DNA from: Spisula solida
Lineage: Eukaryota > Mollusca > Bivalvia > Venerida > Mactridae
Reading direction: 5' to 3'
NCBI GenBank assembly: GCA_947247005.1
Contig: OX365950.1
Span: 11,792,720-11,856,719 of the forward strand
Length of the DNA stretch: 64,000 bases
Of the stretch, positions 12,785 to 24,646 are shown one piece after another; position 1 is the first letter of the stretch; every line of letters begins with the position of its first letter. The notes under the pieces are model-generated. The model ran no database searches and was not told the origin of the DNA. It saw only the letters and a list, made by a program, of their open reading frames with translations. A program made the position numbers and the translations under genes.

Positions 12785-13100
12785 GAGTTGTTAAAGTTAA
12801 ATTACCAATTTTAGAGGGCTGCTTTCAGCCATTCAGCCACCCTTTAACATTTTAACTTCCCCTGGTCATTGGGCTACCTAAGGAAACCTGGGGAGACTAT
12901 TTCTCTCCTGTTAGGTGAGCAGCCCAGGAATATCGAACATGTACAGACACCTCCTCACAGGCACCAATTCACACCTTAGTCGAGTGGAGCATGTGGGTTA
13001 TTCTTGCTCAGAGAAATAAGCAATGTGCGGACGGGGATCGAACCTGGGCCTTTCAATCCCAAAGCATGTACCCTACCTCTAGGTCACTGCTCCCCAGTTG
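12785..13100 (-). repeat. tRNA-derived SINE
   Basis: On the minus strand the element starts near 13097 with a tRNA-like head: A-box region 'gacctagaggtagggtac', then B-box 'ggttcgatccc' at about 13034-13044. A body of some 230 bp extends to about 12790 and includes the strand-reversed 'ctgctttcagccattcagcc'. The A/B box spacing is right for a pol III promoter. The open frames here are chance. Confidence 0.75.
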
Positions 13101-14834
13101 TAAACAGACACTACAATTCTATAGAGACTGCAAGGATTCTAAATTTTGTTGGTATTTTCTTGCTAGATCCGGACATCTTTTTGTGTGTGTGAATGTACAT
13201 GTTGTCTCACATTTGTGTTAATGTTATTTCTGAGCCACCAACACTTATAGGATTACAATCAATATAAACTTCCACTCCAAAGATATGCACATTGACTATC
13301 AGTTGTTAATGTTACTGCTCAAAGCAATAACAGGTTTGACATCTGGCCCAGCATTATCATCAGCAGCATCTGACAAGAGACTTTAGAGTTTAGATCCAGC
13401 AGTCAAGGCTAATTTTAAGGCTTTTCTTTGTTAAACCAGTATCTACAGACTTAAATTATATCTCTGTAAAATCTATAACACCTACCACTTTACTATGCTT
13501 GAATTAGATAATAGAAATATGTTTTTCTTCAAATAATTGTGTGATAGATTTTATTTCTGTGTTTCTGACTGAGTACTAGTTTTATCTTCTGTGATAGACT
13601 ATCGATTTGAATAAATATCAGGGCAGCATGAAAATGGACATAACTGTGTATGATAACACTAGAGCAGAGATTGTAAGACGTCATTGTTCAATTCAGATGT
13701 TCGTCAAAAGCTTTCTAGCAAATTCATTGGACCAACCATTACTGGTAAGATGTATTTTTAGGTAATAATAAATTGACAACTGGCACAAAATGTCAATTTG
13801 GAAGGTAAAGATAAGATAACTTGGACTTGATTTATTCTGATCTAACTCATGCTGTATTATACAGTGTCATTGCTTTTTATGATGCACATAATTACTATAT
13901 ATTTCATACTTCTGAAGGCCTGTCCATTTTTAGTTCCAAGCTAGGCATGAGTGCTGTTTTCCCTGTCCAATTAATTATTATCTTATTGCATTTATATGAC
14001 TTAAGTTATCTCTTTAAAAAACAAGCAATAATATTATTGCTGCAATTCTAATGTTCTCAGCTGCTGAACAATAATAAAACATAGATAAATCTTGGTACAA
14101 AATGAAAGGAAAGTTAATAGCACTATTCCTATACTCTGTCAGTGTTTATATACCTGTGTCATCTGCGAAGGTGTGAGTTTTAATCTAAAACATATGTTAC
14201 TTGTACGGTACAATACTCACCTAGCTATTTGTGTCAACAGCTTGTAGCTACCATCATTCTGCACTGACACCAGTGTGCAGGTACAAATGTGGGGTAAATC
14301 TCCTTGTTATAAGCTAATTCATTTCAACAGTTTGATCAAATATCTTCACATTAATGTACAAATCTATTTGTATAATATCTATGGACGAGGCAATAATTGT
14401 CTATACTAGGGACCCATCTTCTCTTCACTATATTATCTACATATTCTAGTGTGAACCAGGCATGCTGAAATTAGGGTGGTTTTCACGACTCTATCATTAA
14501 TTTTGAGAGAAAACTGTGAAGAGTTTTACTGGTAATTTAAAAAAGGGATTTGAGCCAAGAAATTACATGCACAATGTATTAAAGACTTGGCAAATGTTGA
14601 ATTCTTTTTGTGTTTCAAGGATAACGAATACCGTACACTGTTCATTTATAAACTGTTATAACAAGTATCTTTTTCAGAAATAATGAAGTTAAATTATATC
14701 ACACTTTTCCTTTTAGACTGATAAATTGATGATAAATCATTAAATGTACAGTGATGTAGATTTTTCTGGCATAAGTGATAGTATATGGCAAGATAACAAG
14801 ATTATTGGTAATGACTTGTAAACCAACATATCCT
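13101..14834. other. Intergenic or TRAF7 5' intron, no recognised feature
   Basis: No coding exon recognised. If the 11.7 kb exon is real, this lies within the first intron of TRAF7. Confidence 0.5.
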
Positions 14835-15274
14835 GGCCCCAATTCCACGAAAAAAAACTTGAGTTATTACTCAGCTGGGTCTGCTATTTTGAATTTATTA
14901 TATGGCTACAATTAATTCTTGTGATGTAGATTGCTACCAGAAACTGTGTTTTTATTGCTACATAATGATTTAGTAGGTGATTTTTGTATGAAATGCTCAT
15001 GGAAATCCAACAGTATTGAGTAATGAACAATAAAAAACTTCGTACTTGAGCTTGTTATAACAGACTTAAGTTTTTACTTTAGATATTTTTAACTTATAAG
15101 CACTGTATTCTGTAAAAATAAGACTTACTTTGTATTGTTCTATTAAATTGGCATCTATATGTGATGAAACAATATATGCAAGTATATATGAAAGTCATTT
15201 AACCAACAAAAAATGTTTTTAAAATAGCAGTCTCAGCTGAGCAATAACTTAAGTTTTTTCATGGAATAGGGGCC
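14835..15274. mobile_element. 440 bp MITE with ~55 bp TIRs
   Basis: The left end reads 'ggccccaattccacg', then 'cttgagttattactcagctg' and 'gtctgctatttt'. The right end is its inverted counterpart ('aaaatagcag', 'cagctgagcaataactt', 'atggaataggggcc'). The interior has no open frame. Ends reading GGCCCCxATTCCA are, from memory, seen in invertebrate MITEs. Confidence 0.8.
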
Positions 15275-16171
15275 TGGGCTATGTCTATACAGAAAAAGAA
15301 CTTAATATAAACATGATGTATAGTATTTCAAGTAATGGATATGTTGGTTTCTAATTTATTATATTTGAAGCCTTGAATGAGACCACTCCACAATTTTAAG
15401 CCCCGCATTTTACGCACCTAAATAAGTACCACAGACTACTTTGTCACAATCATTGGCAACATTAAAATTGATGGAGAGTACTGCCACAGTCCTCAAAATG
15501 GTTGGAGGTTTGTTGTGACCTTTAAGTTATTCCTCGCATGTTTTTATCATTTATTACATTGTTTTAGTTAGAAATAACTAATTGGCTGCTGGGAAGGGGT
15601 ATGTTTGTAAATAACTTTGATAATCACAGTACTTAGTATATGAGTACAGCCTCTGTGTGTATGTGCTCTGAATCTCTATTACCCGTATTAATTTCATGGT
15701 GTAGTAACTGTAAGAATCCTCAGTCATTGATGGTGCAATTAATATTGCAATAACTAAGCATTACTTGTGCATGTTTCAGGCTTATAGGTTTTGTAAAAAT
15801 AATTTTCTACCAATTAAGAGTGCATGGTTAATCATAGACTGGATTATGTTTGGAAAATCTACTAATCTTTTGTCGGTACGTCTGTTTCATGTATTACCAA
15901 GTCCCTTCAAGCAACCTTTCCCAACAATTTGTATGAGACTAAAAGTACACTTTTATGACTGATAAGTAGGTCTATGCATGTTCGTTAACATATCTTGGTA
16001 TATTTTGGGATCGATTTCAGACAGTAGATCTTATCATTTTAGAAGTATAAATTGAAATGGAAGAGTTAAGTCAGGACTCCCGAAACAGTTTGGTAATTCT
16101 GTATCAATATTGTCTGTCACCCCCAACCTGACAAACATGCTATAGTTGTAACAGTCAACTGTTTATATATG

Positions 16172-16250
16172 TGTGGCCTAGATTCGACCCAGGGACCTCT
16201 CAATTTTTAGTCAAGAGTGTTACCCACTCGACCACCGTGCTACCCATATA
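16172..16250 (-). repeat. tRNA-derived SINE head
   Basis: The minus strand reads 'tagcacggtggtcgagtggg' (A box) followed by 'gggtcgaatc' (B box), the order and spacing of a Leu/Ser-type tRNA. No SINE body of clear length was delimited. Possibly a truncated copy rather than a tRNA gene, since the acceptor stem does not pair. Confidence 0.6.
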
Positions 16251-17006
16251 CAACTGAATGTACAGTAGAATACCTGAGCTTATTCCTAAAGTAAATTCAA
16301 CTTAGTATGTATGAAAAATGAGGATAGTTGATCAGTTATTTCTACTGGAGCCAGGAAATCTGTTCTGATATGTTGATAGGTCAGAATCTGATTGTACAGG
16401 TCCATATATCACATCAGACAAGGAATCTCACTGATCTAGAGATACAGTATTGTTATTTACTGAGGGTATTTACAATGTATTGTTTCACTAATTTTCACCC
16501 CGAACATCTTTTCTCACCTGAGAATTGCCAAACTGATTTGGCTCTGTGTAATACCCCGGTATGCATATTTTGAAGTTTTCTGGCAATCTTGCAAAATCAT
16601 TTTTATTTTCAATCCACAATATTAATTCTGACAGAGGGGTAAAAAAGATTAACTTTGGTCGGCAGCTTTAAATTAATTTCTTGTGTATCGTCATAAAAGA
16701 AAATGGATGCAGCTATAGTGCGGATTTATGTTCTCCTGAGGACTTACATATACAAGAGGAAAGTGATTGTTGTTGTTGTGTATTGCATGGTTTGAGTGTT
16801 AGACTGTTCTAGTTGATACCTGGTGTTGCATGTATGAAATATAGTGATAGTGTTAACTGTTTTGAAACATGGTGATAGTGTTGTGTGTTATAATTATATA
16901 TAGCTATTACCTGGAAGAATGGCTACAGGTTCTAAATCTCATATCAAGGATACTTTTGTACTGGATTTTACCAGTTTTATTCAATAATTGAATACTCAAT
17001 AATATC

Positions 17007-17261
17007 GGGGGTTCTATTGAGCCATAATGCCCAATCCTGAAAATAAGACGCCAGTCTGCTTTGGATGCCATTAGGACACCTTAAACTCTGCTTCAAACAT
17101 TGTTCTATTGTTGAAATTCAGCTTATGCAACTTTAAATGACCATAACTTAGTCAATTCCTGGAATTTTTTCATCAAATAACTTTTATTTTCTGCAGAAAA
17201 GTTTCTTCATTGTAAAGCATAAAATCCGGAATTCCTGATTAATCCGGAATTGTAGAACCCC
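17007..17261. mobile_element. Copy of the GGGGTTCTA dispersed MITE family
   Basis: Bounded by 'gggggttctattgagcc' at the left and 'ttgtagaacccc' at the right, an inverted terminal match. The inside carries the family signature 'ataatgcccaatcctgaaaa', 'gaccataacttagtc' and 'cttttattttctgca'. Relatives: 23330-23515, 24408-24646, 35436-35662, 39147-39413, 43169-43238. Confidence 0.72.
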
Positions 17262-17565
17262 TTTAGTCAGAATTCTGAGAACAAAAATGCAGCATTTTTG
17301 GAAATGAATGTTTGGACACAATCATGTTTTGGTGGCAGGAGTTATGTCAGATGAATTATGAGTACATTTTGTAGTTGTTTTTACATGAAAATAACATATG
17401 GCCATTGGCCAAGATATCTTGTGGCTGAGCTAACTGTTCTTTTTTGGGCCTTTCGTACCCTGCTGTTTCTGTTGAGTGCTGTCTTCCCCGTCCCAGTTTT
17501 AATTGACGCCTAATGGAAAGCTTTTTGATGATCTTATTGTATATGCGTACATGTGTATGTTTCAG

Positions 17566-17618
17566 GTCAGGAGAACAGCCTACCGCAATTGTTGCTAACA
17601 ACATAGATTGTTATCTCG
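17566..17618 (+). other. TRAF7 5' untranslated part of exon 2
   Basis: A splice acceptor (polypyrimidine then 'gtatgtttcag') ends at 17565. From there to the ATG at 17619 is 53 nt of untranslated sequence. The presence of an acceptor shows that at least one noncoding exon lies upstream. Confidence 0.6.
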
Positions 17619-20298
17619 ATGGATAGTGGACATCCAATACCTGCCTTCGAGGAAGAAGAACACTTGTTTAGAACTGACTATAAACTGGATATTGGTAGAG
17701 TGAATCATGTTGCTAAACTAGACAGTAAGTTTGTGGAGACTACTTCTGTGTCCAGTGCCAACCTAGGACCAATCACTGTTGTTACTTCAACGTCAGGTAG
17801 GATTTATGTATTATTGAACTTTTCATGGGTTAGAATGATGAATACAAGTTTTCCGAGTTTTTAGCTTGAAACAGGTGGCTATATCATTGGGGGGGGGAGG
17901 GGGTCAATTTCTTGTTCTATCATTCTGCTAAATGTTTGCTGTGCCCTTTCTACGTTAAAAGTGGATTCCTATTATATGGTCCATTTCAGTTAAACATGTT
18001 GCCCAAGTACAAAAATGTATTTGTCAGCTGCTTGCTCATTGACTCTGTTGGAAAATTTAGGTGATAAGAAATAGTGCTAGCAGGCAGTTAAAGTCCTACA
18101 AAAATGTACATGTTTATCCTAAAGGTGTTACATTCAATAAATAAAGTCTGTTTATACCAAATGTCTTGAAGTTTGGTCTGGCGATGGAATAAAGAGTTCT
18201 TGGCATGACTAGCTCTACACATTAGAAGTGGAAACACCAGGAACTTATAACTTTTATGTTCATTTCTAGTATTGCCTGTTTTTGTCAGTACATTTTTGTA
18301 TACTTAAAACCTTTCCAAAGTTCCTAGCTTTTATGAATAAATATGTTTTGCTTTTATGTGCAAATAGTTTTGAAACCTACATTACCGGGTATGTAAGAAA
18401 GTGAAAATTGCTGATGTTGAGATTTTGCTGATGTTGTTGTTGTTGTTTTTGCAGGGGAGGAGGAGGATAGTGTTATATCATCTACAGTGGTATCCACAGG
18501 GACTTGTAACACCATACTTAGTCATGGCAACAGTACAGACTCCAGTGGGGTGTCAGAAAGCTGGCATCTGCTTAGTGTACCTCCAAACAGTGAGAGTCGA
18601 CTCTCACAAACTTCTATGCGAGGGGAAGAAGACGAGAAAGTGTTAGTGTTTGTGGACTGTCCAAATAAAACTCTGTTTTGTCGACTCTGTACTAAAGTAT
18701 TTAAGGATCCTGTTATTGTTACCTGTGGTCATACATACTGCCGGCGATGTGTGAATCAGAAGTCAGATGGAACGTGTCCGGTTGATGGTCATACTCTAGG
18801 TGTTGTTGTAGCAAACATTGCCGTGTCTGAGCAGATTGGTGAAATGATGATACATTGTAAATATGGCTGCCGACTTTCGGATGACGGTCAAACATATGTC
18901 GTTGACTCGTCACGGTGTCCTGTGACGATGAAAATGTCCCAGCGTTTGGACCATGAAGATGAGTGTGAATTCATGCCCGTTGAATGTCCGAATAATGCAG
19001 GCTGTCCTACGTTGACCAAAAAAGATTTTGAATTTCATATGAGTCAGTGTAACAATGTACGATGTCCGTATCAAAAGTATAGCTGTGATTTTACAGGCAC
19101 ACAGGAAGAACTGGATGAGCATTTAAAGGTGTGTAAATTTGAGAGTATGAAGGAATTCCTTCAACGAACGGATGAAAAAATTGCTGATCTCCAGTTTTCG
19201 CTTGGTAACAAAGACCAAGAGATTGCGTTTCTTCGATCTATGCTTGGTAAACTTTCTGAAAAAGTTGAAACTTTAGAAAAAGTGACGGAAGTAAAAGTTC
19301 AGTTGCTTGAACATAATCAGACCAAGATTATGGAAGAGATTGTTGATTCGCGTCGGGAATATGCCGTAATCGCCGACGAGATGTCACATATTAATAATTA
19401 CTTTAATGTCGGTACAATGACAATGGGAGCATACGATCCTCAACAAATGTTTAAATGTCGAGGAACTTTTGTTGGACATCAAGGTCCTGTATGGTGCTTG
19501 TGTGTGTTTGGTGACTATCTGTTCAGTGGGTCGTCGGACAAAATGATCAAAGTGTGGGACACTGGTAGTACATATCGGTGTATGAAAACTCTTGAAGGAC
19601 ATACAGGAATTGTCCTTGCTTTGTGTACCTACGGCAATAAGTTATACAGTGGTTCTCAAGATTGTAACATCATTATCTGGAACATTGACAATGACTTTGA
19701 TAAACTGAAAATTATTGAGGCGCACGATAATCCCGTGTGTACTCTAGTGTCAGCCAGGAATATGCTGTTCAGTGGTTCGTTAAAAGTGATTAAAGTTTGG
19801 GATGTACATACTCATGAGTTGAAGAGGGAGCTGACTGGGTTGAACCATTGGGTCCGAGCCCTGGTTGCTACCCAGAACTCACTCTACAGTGGTTCCTATC
19901 AAACAATTAAGGTCTGGGATCTAGACAGTTTAGAATGTCTACGACAGCTGGAGACTTCAGGTGGAAGTGTATATAGCATTGCTATAACCAATCATCACAT
20001 TCTATGTGGTACGTACGAGAATGTTATACATGTCTGGGATATAGGTACCGACCAACAGGTGACAACATTACGTGGACATTCTGGTACAGTGTATGCGCTA
20101 GCAGCATGTAACACCGGATCTGGTACTAAAGTGTTCAGTGCATCATACGACAGGTCATTGAGAGTTTGGAGTATGGACAATATGATATGTTCGCAGACAT
20201 TAGTACGTCATCAAGGCAGCGTGGCTAGCTTGGCCGTGTCCAGAGGACGTGTTTTCTCAGGTGCCGTGGATAGTACTGTCAAAGTATGGCAAGCTTAG
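17619..20298 (+). CDS. TRAF7: E3 ubiquitin ligase TRAF7 (2 coding exons)
   Basis: Coding exons 17619..17796 and 18455..20298; the phase-1 junction G|GG rebuilds Gly60, giving 673 aa, close to the 670 aa of human TRAF7. Order: acidic N-terminus; RING at about 135-171 (Cys135, Cys138, Cys150, His152, Cys155, Cys158, Cys167, with 'CPVD' at the last site as in TRAF7); TRAF-type zinc fingers about 193-290; coiled coil about 290-375; seven WD40 repeats about 393-673 ending 'STVKVWQA'. There is no MATH domain, which separates TRAF7 from other TRAFs. In the known family it is a cytoplasmic/nuclear ubiquitin ligase that works with MEKK3 in stress and NF-kB signalling; that role is inferred here. An in-frame GTG at 18487 is exonic, not a start. 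Oddity: 91% of the coding sequence is one uninterrupted exon, whereas the vertebrate gene has about 20 introns. Confidence 0.95.
17797..18454 (+). other. TRAF7 intron (only coding intron)
   Basis: A 658 bp phase-1 intron with donor CAG|GTAGGA and acceptor TTTTTGCAG|GGG. It holds a G-rich run near 17889-17902. No nested gene seen. Confidence 0.88.
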
Positions 20299-20620
20299 AG
20301 CTACCTGTCAACCCTTGATACCAGGCTGTGTGTCTGTTACAACACCCTGTCAACCCTTCAATTCCCTTGTTACAAGGACTGTGCCTAGTTGCCTGTCAAT
20401 ATCCTGTCAACCCTTAATACTATGATTCTGTACCTGTCAATACCTTGTTAATCCTTGATATTAGGAGTGTGTGCATAGTTGATACCAGACAACCCTTTAA
20501 AACTGTCTGTCAATCTATGATTCCAGAACTTTGTGTTTCTGTCAGTACTTGATACTAGAACTGTGATGATTGTTTAATGTCAACTCTTGGTACCAGGACT
20601 GTGTGCATAGTCACTTCTCC
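20299..20620 (+). repeat. Degenerate tandem repeats in the TRAF7 3' UTR
   Basis: Directly after the TAG stop, phrases such as 'cctgtcaacccttgatacca' and 'ggactgtgtgcatagt' recur in shuffled, imperfect form about six times. Units vary between roughly 45 and 75 bp. The repeats lie in the presumed 3' UTR. An AATAAA at 21402-21407 lies further down but inside the mariner relic, so the true poly(A) site is uncertain. Confidence 0.65.
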
Positions 20621-21337
20621 TCTTCCTATTCTGCTCAATTGATTACAATCAAAATTAAATGTCTTACGGTTTCAATCAAAACAAAATATTTTTTTCTTCT
20701 CATTTAGTGATAAGAAGTTACTAGTGTACTAATGAATATATTACTATTGTTATATTACTTGTATCAAATAATCAAGATTAATGAATACTATTTTTGTACA
20801 CCTATATTTTTGAAAATATGAGCTGGAATCAAAGTTTTTCTGAAGTCTTGGTAAAGAAGTGTGCCTTGTTTTGATAGTTACTCACATTTAAATTTGCATG
20901 CAGACTTTCAAATCTTTTAGAAGTTTATTTTTATACACAAATCAATAATACATTTCCCCATTTATAGCTTGACAAAATTGACATAATGCCCGAGCACCAA
21001 TCGCAGTTTGTGTTTATTGAATGTTACTTTGGGAAGGTTTTCAAGTGAATGTATTCGACCATGTGGCATAGTTTACTGTTACAGTGTTTTTATATTAAGT
21101 GCTCCATAGACAAGTAGCATAATGTAAATTGTCCTGAGACTGATTAAACTTAGAAAACTTTCAACTGTTGTTGTAACGTGCATCAAATTTTTTTTATTGA
21201 ATATATCATTGAACTGGCGTTTAACCAGGAAGGTCACAGTAAATACAAGTGTCTCAAGCAATTTGCATAAAGCTACAATGAAGTAACTGTTGTCAATCAA
21301 TTACTTTTAAATTCATTTTAACAGTAAATATTAGATA

Positions 21338-22350
21338 CGAGGGATGTTCAGTAATAACATAGACTTTTACTCTGGTGTTTGCATTTGTCATAGCACAAAA
21401 GTAATAAATACACCATCATAATTCGGAATCTTTCTGCGACCAGTACACCAAATTAGATATATCTGTAACAAGTCTGTCATAAATTATGGCTCCTCAAAAT
21501 CAGTCACTACCACGCACCCGGGGCAACACAAATGACGTCAGTGACGTTACAATGTCGGTATTGATGAAATAACCTCAATGACTACCTCCCTAAGTCTCGA
21601 ATATAACAATTGACACCCACTGAACTTCTCAAAAATGCCTTTATAATAATTGTGATCGTAATGTCTGATAATATTGGTGGTAGCGTGCTGAATATCGTAT
21701 AGATTTCCTCTATTTCTTTCTAGACCGTGCATTACGTTTTTGTGCATGAAATACGCAACGTAAATGTCAACGCTGTGACTATGTGTGTTCTAATGTGACC
21801 TCTATCTCTTTCATACCATTTTAATACCAATTTAAGACCAAAGTATGGCTGCCAGAACCCATCATATGCGTATTATTGATCATATTGGATATTTCAATGG
21901 GGTTTTCCCCTAATTCCTTTATAAGTTATCACTTCACGATTGTTTGTGTTAATCAATAACGTCATGACGTCAGTTATGGATTGGAGAACATGAGCTATTC
22001 ACATGCTGTGTATTTCTAATAATAACTTTAAATGTCGCCAAAAAGTCTGTGTACAGTGTTTTGACATTGCATGATATATTTGCAGAGATTTAAACAGAAA
22101 GTTTAATCTGAAATGATACTATCAGCAGTGAAAGTAATGACACTAAGTGGAAAAAATGAGTTGCCCCAGGTACGTGTAACCATGGTTATTAAAATGGCAG
22201 GTTTACCTATAATATCCATAAAAATGTTTTGAAAAATATGCCATCAGGTGGCCAGATAATTCCGATTTCAAAAAGCATGTTCATATATAATCTGTCTACA
22301 ACATTGATCGTTTTACAGCAAAAGTCTACGTTATTTCTGAACGTCCCTCG
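21338..22350. mobile_element. Mariner-like element, decayed (1013 bp)
   Basis: Left TIR 'cgagggatgttcagtaataa'; right TIR, reverse complemented, 'cgagggacgttcagaaataa'. Both are followed by 'catagacttttac' or 'cgtagacttttgc', so TIRs are about 32 bp. Flanked by TA at 21336-21337 and 22351-22352. CGAGGG ends with TA target are typical of mariner. The interior has only a 66-codon minus-strand frame (21547-21747) and no intact transposase, so it is a decayed or internally deleted copy. Confidence 0.88.
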
Positions 22351-23329
22351 TAAACAACAATGTGAAGGAATCTGTGCTCTGGGCTAGTAATGTCAATCAA
22401 GTCAAAATATACATTCAGTATGATACTTGTTTTGTGTTTATGGCTCACATCCTAATTATACAACAAAATGTAATTATGTTATGTGAGATAATTATAGAAG
22501 AAATTGAACAATTCCTTAGTGTTTTTATCAGAGTTATTGTATCATTATTATGGATATGTTATTAGTGAACTGAAGTGATCAAGTGGTTTGGCTTTGAAGC
22601 CGTTCTTGTGTTCTCAGTTTTTGAATACAAATTGATGATCAGTATGATTGATATTGCAGACACTGAGCATGTGTAAGATATTGGAGAGGTAAAAACATGA
22701 AGATTGTGTTGCTATAATGAGTTGATAATTGAATGATGGGGTAATGGTTGTTCCATTAATTAGAGGAGTATTAATGTTAGCTATTATACCATTAAGCACA
22801 AAATTTTACATACAGATGCAATGGAATTTAGATAGTACCACTCTTAATGCGATAAATTGCAGTACAAAAACAAACACAGTATTGCTTATATTTTTGTTAA
22901 GGATAAATCTCAGGTGCTATGTTAGAATATGGATTAAAATCAAGGAATGTATCATTTGCCTATGAAAGCATTCACACATTAGGCACAACATATAAAGTTT
23001 GCATGCTCCTGAATATTCAGAAACAATACATATAGCAGATTTTGTTTTTGTATTTCAATTTATCATGCTAGAGTTATACCATTTTCTCCTTTACTAGCTT
23101 GGTAGCTACAGCGATAGTATCTGGATTTGAAGTAATAACCAATCAAAGTTATGTTAAATTCCCCATTTTTAGGTGCCAAATTGAATTTTAATTGCAAGAT
23201 TTGATAATGTGTGGTTATTTTTTTGGATACTTGTACAAACCTAGTGTTTGATTTTATTTTACAATTTAATTATGTGCCATAGTATCACAATAAAATAATA
23301 AGTTTGTTATTCTAAATGATAATATTATC

Positions 23330-23515
23330 ATTAGAATCCAAACTGTTCCGGGTGCCATTTAATGATTAGCACACATCCATACACCAATACTCAGCTCATG
23401 CAATTTTAGATGACCATAACTTAGTCAAAGCATTGATTTTTTCATCATCAAAGTACTTTTGATTTCTGCAAAAGTTCATTCATTCTGAAGCAGCAAATGT
23501 ACCCATGATGAATTG
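23330..23515. mobile_element. Diverged copy of the GGGGTTCTA MITE family
   Basis: Shares the family middle 'gaccataacttagtc', 'ttttttcatcatcaaa' and 'cttttgatttctgcaaaag', and starts near 'ttagaatccaaactgttccg'. The ends are eroded. Confidence 0.5.
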
Positions 23516-23914
23516 ATTTTAAAACTTGTTATTCACTAAATTATTCATCCCTGTATTAAAATTTTATTTCAAAGAGAAATCATACACAAACATCTTAGCC
23601 GTTTTTTTGAGATTTTCAAATGTAATGAAGTTTCAACTTAGTTAGTTAGTACTGTAGTATGGAGATATTGACTTGATCCGGATCATTCAACAGCTGATAT
23701 CATGTTGATATTTGATCCCGGTTGTATGTTTCCATAAGCAGAATGTATTAAGTAAACGCACAGGGTGTAGATTGTAACACAAAGTCCGAAGTCATTGGCC
23801 AGAATAGGGAAAATCTAATGACTGTGCACTTACGACTGTACAGCATCATACATGCAAGACTACCTCTAGTTATTACAAACTAGTTATTCTCTAGTGGGCT
23901 GGGAAAGCATTTCA

Positions 23915-24008
23915 GAACTGACCAAGTGCCTCAGCTGAGAATCAAACCAGGAACATCTCGATCCATAGCCAAGTCAGCATTATCCACTTAACGTCCATGT
24001 CACCCTAC
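23915..24008 (-). repeat. tRNA-derived SINE head, degenerate
   Basis: The minus strand reads 'ggtgacatggacgttaagtg' (A-box-like) followed by 'ctggtttgattctc' (B-box-like). More degraded than the copies at 13.0 and 16.2 kb. Confidence 0.45.
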
Positions 24009-24407
24009 TGCTATAATAATAATAATGTACTGTATGTATGATATAATTTCTTATATAAGTAGTCAGACATGTGGGCACAGGTACTGTCTAATCTGGATGA
24101 AAAAGAAATATACATATATTTGTGCTAGGTAATTGTCAATATTATCTATAATTGACTTATTCGCAATATTATGATGTATGAGATTGATATGACAGATTTT
24201 TCATTATTTGCAACTGAATTATTTTTCTGAACATAATCATGAATACTCGTACACTGGACAAAATTTATAATCTGACTAAATAAAATGCGAGTTCTTGGTA
24301 ATTACTTTATGAATCATCCATAATTGCCAAAGGACTGTGAGTTTGCCATCACCAATGACAATGGACAGATGTTGGCCTTAAGTGAAGATTTGCCACTGTT
24401 TGTGTCA

Positions 24408-24646
24408 CAGAATCCTACTATTTCGGAAAAATTCGGAAATCCAGATTTGCTGCCTCCGAACATTGAACTTTTTTTGCAGAAAATGAAAGTTATCTGAAGA
24501 AAAAAAAACAAGTTATGGCCATTTGAAATTTCATAAGCTGAGTTGTGACAAAAGAGCAATGGTTTTGGTGAAGTTTGGTGATGGCACTTGAAACAGACAT
24601 GCCTCTTAATTTCAGAATTAGGCATTATATCTCAGTAGAATCCCTT
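24408..24646 (-). mobile_element. Copy of the GGGGTTCTA MITE family (reverse)
   Basis: Reverse-complemented, it starts 'agggattctactgagatata' and ends 'aatagtaggattctg'. It carries the family blocks 'atgcctaattctgaaa', 'ggccataactt' and 'tttcattttctgcaaaaa'. The 103-codon minus-strand frame here reads through this repeat and is not a gene. Confidence 0.65.

Noticed and set aside
13020..13097. tRNA gene on the minus strand
   Set aside because: A and B boxes are present, but the acceptor and anticodon arms do not pair properly and a SINE body follows.
18487..18489. GTG as an alternative start for TRAF7
   Set aside because: The upstream exon with an ATG and a perfect phase-1 junction restores the expected length of 673 aa.
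21547..21747. 66-codon frame as a mariner transposase remnant
   Set aside because: No D,D(34)D catalytic pattern or helix-turn-helix was recognisable; too short to claim.
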